From assembly GCF_020099395.1 (NCBI RefSeq), contig NZ_CP083590.1, forward strand, positions 2,976,001-3,040,000: a DNA stretch of 64,000 bases. Reading direction: 5' to 3'. This DNA comes from Streptomyces mobaraensis. Its GTDB lineage: Bacteria; Actinomycetota; Actinomycetes; Streptomycetales; Streptomycetaceae. The notes beneath the pieces were generated by a model. That model was given only the letters and a program-made list of their open reading frames with translations. It did no database searches and was not told where the DNA came from. Numbering within the stretch: the stretch's first letter is position 1; each line of letters opens with the position of its first letter. Shown piece after piece: positions 1 through 10,356 of the stretch. A program made the position numbers and the translations under genes.

Positions 1-1490
1 GCGTCGCGGACCGAACCGCCGGGCTGGACCACGGCCTTGACGCCCGCGTCCGCCAGCACCTGGAAACCGTCGGGGAAGGGGAAGAAGGCGTCCGAGGCCG
101 CGTACGACCCGCGGGCCCGCTCCTCACCCGCCCGCTGGACGGCCAGCTTCGCGGAGTCCACGCGGTTGACCTGGCCCATGCCGACGCCGACGGTGGCGCC
201 GTCCTTGGCGAGCAGGATCGCGTTGGACTTCACGGCGCGGCACGCCTTCCACGCGAACGCCAGGTCCGCCAGCTCGTCGGCGGACAGCGCCTCGCCCGAG
301 GCGAGCGTCCACCGGTCCGGGGCGTCGCCCTCGGCCTGGAGCCGGTCCTTGGCCTGGAGGAGCACGCCGCCCTCGATCGACCGCGACTCGCCGCCGGCCT
401 CGGGGGCGTCGGCGCAGCGCAGCACGCGGATGTTCTTCTTGCGCGCCAGGGCCTCGACCGCACCGTCCTCATAGGCCGGGGCGACGATGACCTCGGTGAA
501 GATCTCGGCGACCTGCTCCGCCATCGCCACCGACACCGGGCGGTTGACGGCGATCACGCCGCCGAAGGCCGACAGCGAGTCGCAGGCGTGCGCCTTGCGG
601 TGCGCCTCGGCGACGTCCGTACCGACCGCGATGCCGCAGGGGTTGGCGTGCTTGATGATCGCGACGCAGGGCTCGTCGTGGTCGTACGCGGCGCGGCGGG
701 CGGCCTCGGTGTCGACGAAGTTGTTGTACGACATCTCCTTGCCGTGCAACTGCTCGGCGTGGGCGAGGCCCTTGCCCGTGCCGTCGGTGTAAAGGGCGGC
801 GGGCTGGTGCGGGTTCTCGCCGTAGCGCAGGGCCTGCTGACGGGCGTAGGTGACGCCGATGAAGTCCGGCCAGGGGCCCTCGTCCGCGGCGTAGTCGGCG
901 GCGAACCAGTTGGCCACCGCCACGTCGTAGGCGGCCGTGTGCTGGAACGCCTCGGCGGCGAGCCGCTTGCGCGCCGCCAGGTCGAACCCGCCCTCGGCGA
1001 CGGCCTTCAGGACGTCGGCGTAGTGGCCGGGGCTGACGACGACGGCCACGGAGGGGTGGTTCTTGGCGGCGGCGCGCACCATGGACGGGCCGCCGATGTC
1101 GATCTGCTCCACGCACTCGTCCGGGGACGCGCCGGAGGCGACGGTCTCACGGAACGGGTAGAGGTTGACGACCACCAGCTCGAAGGGGCGCACGCCCAGT
1201 TCGTCGAGCTGCGCGCGGTGGGCGTCGAGGCGCTGGTCGGCCAGGATGCCGGCGTGGACGCGCGGGTGCAGCGTCTTGACCCGGCCGTCCAGGCACTCGG
1301 GGAAGCCCGTCAGCTCCTCCACCGGGGTGACCGGCACCCCGGCGGCGGCGATCCGGCCGGCCGTCGAACCGGTCGAGACGAGCTCGACGCCGGCCTCGTG
1401 CAGCCCTCGGGCGAGCTCCTCGAGACCCGTCTTGTCGTAGACGCTGATCAGCGCCCGGCGGATGGGCCGCTTCGTACCTTCGGCGGTCAC
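1..1490 (-). CDS. purH: Bifunctional AICAR formyltransferase / IMP cyclohydrolase, 3' end cut off by window
   Basis: This enzyme does the last two steps of IMP synthesis: it formylates AICAR with 10-formyl-THF and closes the ring. The frame starting at the GTG at 1490 reads about 496 residues without a stop and runs off the window; the family is about 520 residues, so roughly 25 C-terminal residues are missing. The N-terminal cyclohydrolase part begins [17 protein letters not shown] and contains [15 protein letters not shown]; the transformylase part contains [24 protein letters not shown] and the KHANPCG loop. The GTG start overlaps the purN stop as GTGA, so purN and purH are translationally coupled in one operon. 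Identification is very firm. Confidence 0.96.
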   Translation of the reverse strand, partial: MTAEGTKRPIRRALISVYDKTGLEELARGLHEAGVELVSTGSTAGRIAAAGVPVTPVEELTGFPECLDGRVKTLHPRVHAGILADQRLDAHRAQLDELGVRPFELVVVNLYPFRETVASGASPDECVEQIDIGGPSMVRAAAKNHPSVAVVVSPGHYADVLKAVAEGGFDLAARKRLAAEAFQHTAAYDVAVANWFAADYAADEGPWPDFIGVTYARQQALRYGENPHQPAALYTDGTGKGLAHAEQLHGKEMSYNNFVDTEAARRAAYDHDEPCVAIIKHANPCGIAVGTDVAEAHRKAHACDSLSAFGGVIAVNRPVSVAMAEQVAEIFTEVIVAPAYEDGAVEALARKKNIRVLRCADAPEAGGESRSIEGGVLLQAKDRLQAEGDAPDRWTLASGEALSADELADLAFAWKACRAVKSNAILLAKDGATVGVGMGQVNRVDSAKLAVQRAGEERARGSYAASDAFFPFPDGFQVLADAGVKAVVQPGGSVRD

Positions 1491-2158
1491 GAGATCCGTA
1501 CCTTTCGTCCCTCAATGCGGTAGCCGTGCCGGGCCAGACGCCCCACGACCTCGACGAGCAGCTGTCGCTCGACTTCCTTGATCCGCTCGTGCAGAGCGGC
1601 TTCGTCGTCCTCCTCCCGGACCTCGACCACGCCCTGGGCGATGATCGGTCCGGTGTCGACGCCGTCGTCGACGAAGTGGACGGTGCACCCGGTGACCTTC
1701 ACCCCGTACGCGAGCGCGTCGCGCACGCCGTGGGCGCCGGGAAAGCTGGGCAGCAGGGCGGGGTGCGTGTTGACCGTCCGCCCGCCGAAGCGCGCGAGGA
1801 ACTCCTTCCCCAGGATCTTCATGAAACCCGCCGAGACCACCAGGTCCGGGGCGTGCGCGGCGGTCGCCTCGGCCAGGGCGCGGTCCCAGTCGGCGCGGGA
1901 GGCGTGGTCCTTCACCCGCTCGACGAAGACCGGGATCCCGGCGCGCTCGGCGCGTTCGAGACCCGCGACGCCGTCCCGGTCGGCGCCGACGGCCACGATC
2001 CGGGCGCCGTAGCCCTCGGGGTCGGCGGCGATCGCGTCCAGCAGCGCCTGGAGGTTCGTACCGGAACCGGAAACGAGGACGACGAGACGGGCCGGCCGGG
2101 CCGGTTCGTCGGGACGGTCGGAGGGGGCGGGGTGAGCCTGGGGGGCCGGGGACGCCAC
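1487..2158 (-). CDS. purN: Phosphoribosylglycinamide formyltransferase
   Basis: PurN transfers the formyl group of 10-formyl-THF to GAR in purine synthesis. From the GTG at 2158 the protein has 223 residues, a normal family length. The phosphate-binding SGSGTN loop is at 30-35, and the catalytic triad of the family is visible as Asn130 and His132 in [12 protein letters not shown] and Asp168 in [10 protein letters not shown]; the 36-residue spacing of His to Asp equals that of the E. coli enzyme (H108, D144). The start was chosen because GAAAGGG lies about 9 bases upstream; an upstream in-frame start at 2353 would add a low-complexity extension. Its stop overlaps the purH start. Confidence 0.96.
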   Translation of the reverse strand: MASPAPQAHPAPSDRPDEPARPARLVVLVSGSGTNLQALLDAIAADPEGYGARIVAVGADRDGVAGLERAERAGIPVFVERVKDHASRADWDRALAEATAAHAPDLVVSAGFMKILGKEFLARFGGRTVNTHPALLPSFPGAHGVRDALAYGVKVTGCTVHFVDDGVDTGPIIAQGVVEVREEDDEAALHERIKEVERQLLVEVVGRLARHGYRIEGRKVRIS

Positions 2159-2600
2159 GGCGGGCCCTTTCTCGCGCGCGGTGCGGTTTGTATGGTCGTA
2201 CGAGACAGAGGGGTCCCCGAATACGGGGGACCCTACGAAGCCGCCGACCGCCAGCAACGATACCGGCACACCCGACGGCCCCCGCGGGACGGGGGCGCGC
2301 GCGGAAGGTAGCGTCTGTGGACGGCGTCCGCCGGCCGCCCGCCGGGCGTCCACCAGGCGTCCGTCAGCCGTCCGTCAGACGCCCGCCAGGCGCCCGGTGG
2401 GGCCGACGCGGCACGGAATCGGCTCCGGGAAACCGGGCTCCCGGCCGTACGCTCGAAGTGCAGGACGCGACACACGCGACACAGCAGGACGCGGGACCGC
2501 GGGACGCTGCCCAGCAGGAATGCTGATCAGCGGAGCGCGGGCCGCGGAGCGCGACCAGCAGGACGCGACACAGACGACACCAGGGGAAGACACACTCCAC
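2159..2600. other. Intergenic region between purN and the membrane-protein gene, with short repeats
   Basis: No gene is supported here. It must hold the divergent promoters of purN and the downstream membrane-protein gene. A hairpin with arms gggtcccc (2211-2218) and ggggaccc (2226-2233) sits near the purN side. From 2340 to 2410 there are degenerate copies of ggcgtccgtcag, and between 2460 and 2580 imperfect copies of cagcaggacgcgacaca. These look like slippage products and match no known regulatory element. Confidence 0.5.
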
Positions 2601-3626
2601 ATGCCGGACCGACGCCGCCCCGCGGTTCACCGCCCCCTTCCGCTGTCCGCCGCGTCCGCCGGGACGCGGACGCGGCCGTTCGCCGTGGAGGCGGCGGCGT
2701 CGAGTGATCGCGTGGCTTCGGTGGCCTCGACGATCTCCCTGGCCTCGACGACCTCCATGGCTTCGACGGTCTCCATGGCTTCCGCTTCCGCTTTCGGTTC
2801 CGGTCGCCGCTTCGCGTCGGCCGTCGCGGCCTCCTTCGGCCCCCGGCCGGGTTCGGTGGCCGTCCGCGAACGGCGGTCGCCGGAGCGGCAGGGCCGGGAG
2901 GGCTCGGAGCGGGACGGGGACGGCCGGGGCGAGGACGACGGTCGCGGCGGGCACGGCGCGAACGAGGCCGACAACCCCTTCGCCGCACCGCCCGCGGACC
3001 GGCCGGACCAGCCGTGGCGGCCGCGCGAGCCGCGGCACGGCGGCGGATCCGACGGTTCCTCCGGTTCCGAGGGCCAGGACGGGTCCGGGCAGCCGCCCGC
3101 GTGGGGCAGCCAGTGGAGCAGCCGGCAGCCGGGCCGCCACAGCGGCGGGTTCGGCGGCCCGCAGGGCGGCGGCCAGGACCCCGCCAACGGCGGCACCGGC
3201 GGCGGCCCGCGCTGGGACCCCACCGACCCGGCCCAGCGCCGCGCCCGCTACGCCCTCCTCGCCGGGCTCTGGGGCTTCTTCTTCGCGCTCTTCAGCCTCC
3301 CCGAGATCGCCCTGCTGCTGGGGGCGCTGTCGGTCTACTGGGCGGTCAGCTCGCTGCGCGCCAAGAACGGCCGGCGGAACGGCGACGGCCCGGCCCCGGC
3401 GCCCGCGCCGCAGCCCGGCGGCTTCCGGCCGCAGACGACGGCGGCCGTGAGCGGACTGGTGATGGGCGGACTGGCGCTGGTCATCGTGGTCTCCACGTTC
3501 ACCTTCCAGCTGATCTACCGGGACTACTACACCTGTGTGGACGACGCGCTGACGCAGACGTCCCGCCAGTCCTGCGAGAACCACCTGCCCAAGCCGCTGC
3601 GGCCGCTGCTGAGCGTGGACGACTGA
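2601..3626 (+). CDS. Proline/glycine-rich membrane protein of unknown function
   Basis: The C-terminal third (from about 3230) looks like a real conserved actinobacterial membrane protein: after a long Gly/Pro/Gln-rich stretch come two hydrophobic segments, ARYALLAGLWGFFFALFSLP with the following LLLGALSVYWAVSSL, and AVSGLVMGGLALVIVVSTF, followed by a short tail with two cysteines (YTCVDD, SCENHL). The N-terminal part is low complexity, including a run of Ser/Ala/Thr/Met repeats at about 2710-2790. The ATG at 2601, with AGGGGAAG upstream, is the best visible start, but the true start may be further in, for example the GTG at 2856. It sits between purN and the DUF6350 gene. No function can be assigned. 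Confidence 0.65.
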   Translation: MPDRRRPAVHRPLPLSAASAGTRTRPFAVEAAASSDRVASVASTISLASTTSMASTVSMASASAFGSGRRFASAVAASFGPRPGSVAVRERRSPERQGREGSERDGDGRGEDDGRGGHGANEADNPFAAPPADRPDQPWRPREPRHGGGSDGSSGSEGQDGSGQPPAWGSQWSSRQPGRHSGGFGGPQGGGQDPANGGTGGGPRWDPTDPAQRRARYALLAGLWGFFFALFSLPEIALLLGALSVYWAVSSLRAKNGRRNGDGPAPAPAPQPGGFRPQTTAAVSGLVMGGLALVIVVSTFTFQLIYRDYYTCVDDALTQTSRQSCENHLPKPLRPLLSVDD

Positions 3627-4304
3627 CGGAGGCACGGGAGGGGCGTGCGGGACCGCGGTGCCGCGGACCCGCAGCGCCTGCGCGGGGGCGTCACCCCTCG
3701 CCCCAGCGCTCGTCGAGCAGCCGTGCCGGGTCGCGGGGCTCGAAGTCCGGCATCAGCCCGCCGCCCGAGTCCTTCATCGCCGCCCAGCGGGCCTGCCGCA
3801 CATCGGTGTCGTGCCAGTCGGCCCCCTCTGGGCGGCCGGCCGGCGCCGGGCCCGGGACGGGCGGCATCGGTGACTTCCGCGCCTTCCGCGCCCTGCGCGC
3901 CGCCTGCTTCGCCTCGCGCCGGGCGGTCCGCGCCGCCTGGCGCCGGGCCGCGCGCTCCGCTCGGGACACCCTGGCGCCGCGGTGCCTGCGCCGCGGGGGT
4001 TCCGCCCGCCCGTCGGCCCCCAGGACGATGCCGTGGACGGGGAGGAGGGGCAGGCTCTCGGGGGCGTAGGAAACGGGGTTCACCGGATGCGCGGGGTTCC
4101 GGTGGACGGGCTGCTCCGGCCGGGACGGTTGCTGCTGCGGCTGAGGCTGGGGTTGCTGCTGCGGCGGCATGGACGGTCGAGGTCCGTCCGGCTCGTCGCC
4201 CCGGCCCGCGTCCGCTCCCCCCGCCGGCTTCCGGCCCGCTCCGGGGCCCGCCGCTCCGGGACCCGCCGCGCCGGCCGGCCCGTCGTCGGCCCCGGCGGCC
4301 GACT

Positions 4305-4440
4305 CGCCGTCGCGCGAGCCGTTCCGCGAACCGTCGCGTGAGCCGTCGCGTGAGCCCTCGCGCGAACCGTTCCGCGAGCCATCGCGTGAGCCGATCCGCG
4401 AACCGTCGCGTGAACCGCTCAGCGGACCGTCCCACGAGCC
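4305..4440. repeat. 12-bp tandem repeat, about 11 degenerate units, inside DUF6350 tail
   Basis: The plus strand reads repeated gagccgtcgcgt-like 12-mers (variants gaaccgttccgc, gagccatcgcgt). On the coding minus strand this is a four-residue repeat, [12 protein letters not shown], giving a flexible charged tail. Being a multiple of 12, copy changes keep the frame. Confidence 0.8.
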
Positions 4441-4777
4441 GTCCGGCGCTCCCGGCCATGGACCGTCCGCGTCCGCTGAACGGTCCGCTGAACGATCCCC
4501 CGCCGGCCGCTGCCCGCGGCCCTTCGTCCGCCGCTGTTCGGGCGCCACCGGGGCCGCCTGACCGGCGTCCGGGCCGTCGCCGCCCACGGCGAAGCCCAGC
4601 CAGCGGGCGAGCCCCCGCCACCAGGCGCGCGGGCCCCAGGGCCGTACGCGTCGCGGAGCGGACGGGCCCGCAGCCGACGTCGCGTCCGCCCCGTCCGGCG
4701 CACTCTTCTCGTCCGTCACCATCGCCGCGCCCTTTCCAGCGGCCGTTCCCCCACTCACCGCACCACCCGTCGCACTA

Positions 4778-6628
<1,851 letters not shown>

Positions 6629-7513
6629 TCAGGCGCTCAGCGCGGCGCGCGCCAGGCGGGCGGTCTCGGACGGGGTCTTGCCGACCTTCACGCCCGCGGC
6701 CTCCAGGGCCTCCTTCTTGGCCTGCGCGGTGCCGGACGAACCGGACACGATCGCACCGGCGTGGCCCATCGTCTTGCCCTCGGGCGCGGTGAAACCGGCC
6801 ACGTAGCCGACGACCGGCTTGGTGACGTGCTCCTTGATGAAGTCCGCCGCACGCTCCTCGGCGTCGCCGCCGATCTCGCCGATCATGACGATCAGGTCGG
6901 TGTCGGGGTCGGCCTCGAACGCCTTGAGGGCGTCGATGTGCGTGGTGCCGATGATCGGGTCGCCGCCGATACCGACGCAGGACGAGAAGCCCAGGTCACG
7001 CAGCTCGTACATCATCTGGTAGGTCAGCGTGCCGGACTTGGACACGAGACCGATGCGGCCGGGCTTGGTGATGTCGGCCGGGATGATGCCCGCGTTGGAC
7101 TGGCCGGGGCTGATGAGGCCGGGGCAGTTGGGGCCGATGATGCGGGTCTTGTTGCCCTTGGCCTGGGCGAGCGCCCAGAACGAGGCGGTGTCGTGCACCG
7201 CGACGCCCTCGGTGATCACGACGGCCAGCTCGATCTCGGCCTCGATGGCCTCGACGACCGCGTCCTTGGTGAACTTCTCCGGGACGAAGATGACGGTGAC
7301 GTCGGCACCCGTCTTCTCCATCGCGTCCTTGACGGAGCCGAAGACCGGGACCTCGGTGCCGTCGAAGTCGACGGTGGTGCCGGCCTTGCGCGGGTTCACG
7401 CCGCCGACGATGTTGGTGCCGGAAGCCAGCATGCGCTTGGTGTGCTTCTGGCCCTCGGAGCCGGTCATGCCCTGGACGATGACCTTGCTGTCCTTGGTGA
7501 GGAAGATAGCCAT
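6629..7513 (-). CDS. sucD: Succinyl-CoA synthetase alpha subunit
   Basis: With SucC this forms the TCA-cycle enzyme that interconverts succinyl-CoA and succinate with phosphorylation of ADP or GDP. The 294-residue product has the CoA-binding start [21 protein letters not shown], the [10 protein letters not shown] segment, and the active-site loop GHAGAIVSG carrying the phosphorylated His. Full length for the family. It lies 22 bases downstream of sucC and is clearly in the same operon; a strong hairpin follows. Confidence 0.97.
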   Translation of the reverse strand: MAIFLTKDSKVIVQGMTGSEGQKHTKRMLASGTNIVGGVNPRKAGTTVDFDGTEVPVFGSVKDAMEKTGADVTVIFVPEKFTKDAVVEAIEAEIELAVVITEGVAVHDTASFWALAQAKGNKTRIIGPNCPGLISPGQSNAGIIPADITKPGRIGLVSKSGTLTYQMMYELRDLGFSSCVGIGGDPIIGTTHIDALKAFEADPDTDLIVMIGEIGGDAEERAADFIKEHVTKPVVGYVAGFTAPEGKTMGHAGAIVSGSSGTAQAKKEALEAAGVKVGKTPSETARLARAALSA

Positions 7514-7535
7514 GGTGTTCTAGTGACCTCGTCCC

Positions 7536-8711
7536 TTACTTCGCAGCCAGCTCGGCGGCGCGCTCGGCGGCGCCGTCCATGGTGTCCACCTGCTGCACCA
7601 GCGGGTGGTCGGCGTCGTTCAGGATCTTGCGACCCAGCTCCGCGTTGTTGCCGTCGAGGCGCACGACCAGCGGCTTCTCGACCTTCTCGCCCTTGTCCTC
7701 AAGGAGCTTCAGGGCCTGGACGATGCCGTTGGCGACCGCGTCACAGGCGGTGATGCCACCGAAGACGTTGACGAAGACGGACTTGACGTCCGGGTCGCCG
7801 AGGATGATCTCGAGACCGTTGGCCATCACCTCAGCGGAGGCGCCGCCACCGATGTCGAGGAAGTTGGCGGGCTTGACGCCACCGTGGTTCTCACCGGCGT
7901 AGGCGACGACGTCCAGCGTGCTCATGACGAGACCCGCGCCGTTGCCGATGATGCCGACCTGGCCGTCGAGCTTGACGTAGTTGAGGCCCTTGGCCTTGGC
8001 CGCGGCCTCCAGCGGGTCGGCGGCGGCCTTGTCCTCCAGCGCCTCGTGCTCCGGCTGGCGGAACGCGGCGTTGGCGTCCAGGGACACCTTGCCGTCGAGC
8101 GCGATGACGCGGCCGTCGGCGACCTTCGCGAGCGGGTTGACCTCGACGAGGAGGGCGTCCTCGGCGATGAAGGTCTTCCACAGGGTCACGAGGACGTCGG
8201 CGACCTGGTCGGCGACCTCGGCCGGGAACTTCGCCTGGGCGACGATCTCGCGGGCCTTCTCGATGGTGACACCCTCGTTGGCGTCGACCGGCACCTTGGC
8301 GAGCTTCTCGGGGGTCGTCGCGGCGACCTCCTCGATGTCCATGCCGCCGGCGACGGACGCCATGGCGAGGAAGGTGCGGTTGGTGCGGTCGAGGAGGTAC
8401 GAGACGTAGTACTCCTCGGCGATCTCCGGAGCCGTCTCGGCGATCATCACCTTGTGGACCGTGTGGCCCTTGATGTCCATGCCGAGGATGTCCGTCGCGC
8501 GGGCGACGGCCTCGTCCGGGGTGGCGGCCAGCTTCACGCCGCCGGCCTTGCCGCGGCCACCGACCTTCACCTGCGCCTTGACGACCGACTTGCCGCCAAG
8601 GCGCTCAGTCGCCGCGCGCGCCGCGTCAGGCGTGTCGATGACTTCACCGGCCAGCACCGGTACACCGTGCTTGGCGAAGAGGTCCCTCGCCTGGTACTCG
8701 AACAGGTCCAC
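7536..8711 (-). CDS. sucC: Succinyl-CoA synthetase beta subunit
   Basis: The nucleotide-binding subunit of succinyl-CoA synthetase. The GTG at 8711 gives 391 residues beginning [19 protein letters not shown], the canonical start, with AAAGGGA about 9 bases upstream; the longer upstream frame is not used. The ATP-grasp domain shows [17 protein letters not shown] near residue 45 and the C-terminal ligase domain shows [18 protein letters not shown]. It is first in the sucCD operon. A CRP-like palindrome lies 180 bases upstream. Confidence 0.97.
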   Translation of the reverse strand: MDLFEYQARDLFAKHGVPVLAGEVIDTPDAARAATERLGGKSVVKAQVKVGGRGKAGGVKLAATPDEAVARATDILGMDIKGHTVHKVMIAETAPEIAEEYYVSYLLDRTNRTFLAMASVAGGMDIEEVAATTPEKLAKVPVDANEGVTIEKAREIVAQAKFPAEVADQVADVLVTLWKTFIAEDALLVEVNPLAKVADGRVIALDGKVSLDANAAFRQPEHEALEDKAAADPLEAAAKAKGLNYVKLDGQVGIIGNGAGLVMSTLDVVAYAGENHGGVKPANFLDIGGGASAEVMANGLEIILGDPDVKSVFVNVFGGITACDAVANGIVQALKLLEDKGEKVEKPLVVRLDGNNAELGRKILNDADHPLVQQVDTMDGAAERAAELAAK

Positions 8712-9114
8712 GCGCGTCCGTCCCTTTTCCATGGATATCGCGGTTCGTTGTCTGCGCGGGCGTGCCGCGGTGGCAGCGTGAGGACGCGATCTATGACGAG
8801 GGCGGCACACGTGCGCCGAATACGCGGCATGTCCGTCTCGCAGGTTATCCCCGAGGGCCGGAGGTCCCTAAATCGCAGATCACACTCCGGCCGTGATTAC
8901 GCTCACAGATCGCGCACAAACCCCGCACGCATCGCGACAGAGCGTACGCCGCCCGGCCCCGGCCCGCGGGTACGCGCCGGCGTCCCGCCGGGGCGTCCCC
9001 CACCTCCCGGTCCGCACGCCGCCCTGCCGTCGCCTCCGGTGCGCTCCCTCCCGTCCTCCCTTCTCCGCCCTCGCCGTCATCTCCCTTTCCGCCCGGCGGG
9101 TTTCCCCGTCTCCG
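8712..9114. other. Intergenic region: sucCD promoter region and end of the vWA operon
   Basis: The part next to sucC (8712-8910) must carry its promoter and contains the CRP-like palindrome at 8892-8907. The rest (8940-9114) is pyrimidine-rich on the plus strand, with only a weak hairpin (around 9090-9100) that might end the vWA transcript. No gene was supported. Confidence 0.6.
8892..8907 (-). promoter_or_regulatory. CRP-like palindrome upstream of sucC
   Basis: On the sucC strand the site reads TGTGA-N6-TCACG, one base from the TGTGA-N6-TCACA consensus of actinobacterial and enterobacterial CRP. It is 180 bases upstream of the sucC start. Binding is inferred from sequence only. Confidence 0.5.
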
Positions 9115-10356
9115 TCACGTCCCGCCCCCGGGGTCGGGTACGGGCAGCGGCCGCTGCTCCAGGGCGGCCGCCATCACCTCCGGGAAGTGGTCGGGGGTGC
9201 AGGCGAAGGCCGGTGTGCCGAGCGCGGCGAGGGCCGCCGCGTTCTCCCGGTCGTACGCCGGGGCGCCCTCGTCGGAGAGGGCCAGCAGGGTGACGAACCG
9301 CACTCCGGACGCCCGCATGGCCGCGACCCGTCCGAGCATCCCCTCCCGTACGCCGCCCTCGTACAGATCGCTGATCAGGACGACGACGGTGTCCGCCGGG
9401 CGGGTGATCCTCGACTGGCAGTAGGCCAGCGCCCGGTTGATGTCGGTGCCCCCGCCGAGGCGCACGCCGAAGAGCACGTCCACCGGGTCGGCCAGCTGGT
9501 CGGTGAGGTCCACGACGGAGGTGTCGAAGGCGATCAGCCGGGTGTCGAGGGCGCGTATCGAGGCCAGGACGGCGCCGAAGACGGAGGCGTGGACGACGGA
9601 CGCCGCCATCGATCCGGACTGGTCGACGCAGAGGATCACCTCCTTCCGCACCGAGCGCGCCGCCCGGGCGTAGCCGACGAGCCGTTCGGGCACGACCGTG
9701 CGGTGCTCGGGCAGGTAGTTCTTGAGGTTGGCCCGGACGGTGCGGTTCCAGTCGATGTCCCGGTGGCGGGGCCGGGCGGCCCTGGCCGACCGGTCGAGCG
9801 CTCCGGTGAGCGTGGTCCGGGTACGGGACGCCAGGCGCCGCTCCAGATCCCCGACCACCTTGCGGACGACCTCGCGGGCGGTGGCCTTCGTCTCCTCCGG
9901 CATCGCCTTGCCGAGCGACAGCAGGGTGCCGACCAGGTGGACGTCCGGTTCGACCGCTTCCAGGAGCTCGGGTTCGAGGAGGAGGGCGGTCAGGCCGAGC
10001 CGGTCCAGGGCGTCCCGCTGCATCACCTGAACGACGGACGCCGGAAAGTACGACCGGATGTCCCCCAGCCAGCGGGCGACCCGCGGGGCGGAGGCTCCGA
10101 GACCACCGCTCCGCCGGCCGTCGCCGGCGCCCGCACCCGCGCCGGACGGGCGGGGCCCTGCCCCGTAGAGCGCCTCCAGTGTCCGGTCCACGGCGGCGTC
10201 CCGGCCCGCGAGCTCGCGGCCGGTGCCGTCCCCGCCCGCCTCCCCGCCGAGCACGAGCCGCCAGCGGCGCAGCCGTTCGTCGGCAGGGTCGGGGGTTTCG
10301 GAGGACGGCGGATCCGTGGGGCGAGGGAGCGGTGCGGGAGTGGTCGTCGAGGTCAT
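9115..10356 (-). CDS. von Willebrand factor A domain protein of the MoxR/DUF5682 operon (YehP-like)
   Basis: A 413-residue soluble protein. The C-terminal half is a vWA domain: EVILCVDQSGSM near 245 gives the DxSxS metal-site motif, with a later GGGTDIN threonine and LISDLYEGG aspartate completing a MIDAS. The N-terminal half is helical with no recognised domain. Such proteins act with MoxR AAA+ ATPases as substrate-binding partners. Its ATG overlaps the DUF5682 stop (ATGA), so it is the last gene of a tightly coupled three-gene operon. In E. coli the similar gene is yehP. Confidence 0.85.
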   Translation of the reverse strand: MTSTTTPAPLPRPTDPPSSETPDPADERLRRWRLVLGGEAGGDGTGRELAGRDAAVDRTLEALYGAGPRPSGAGAGAGDGRRSGGLGASAPRVARWLGDIRSYFPASVVQVMQRDALDRLGLTALLLEPELLEAVEPDVHLVGTLLSLGKAMPEETKATAREVVRKVVGDLERRLASRTRTTLTGALDRSARAARPRHRDIDWNRTVRANLKNYLPEHRTVVPERLVGYARAARSVRKEVILCVDQSGSMAASVVHASVFGAVLASIRALDTRLIAFDTSVVDLTDQLADPVDVLFGVRLGGGTDINRALAYCQSRITRPADTVVVLISDLYEGGVREGMLGRVAAMRASGVRFVTLLALSDEGAPAYDRENAAALAALGTPAFACTPDHFPEVMAAALEQRPLPVPDPGGGT

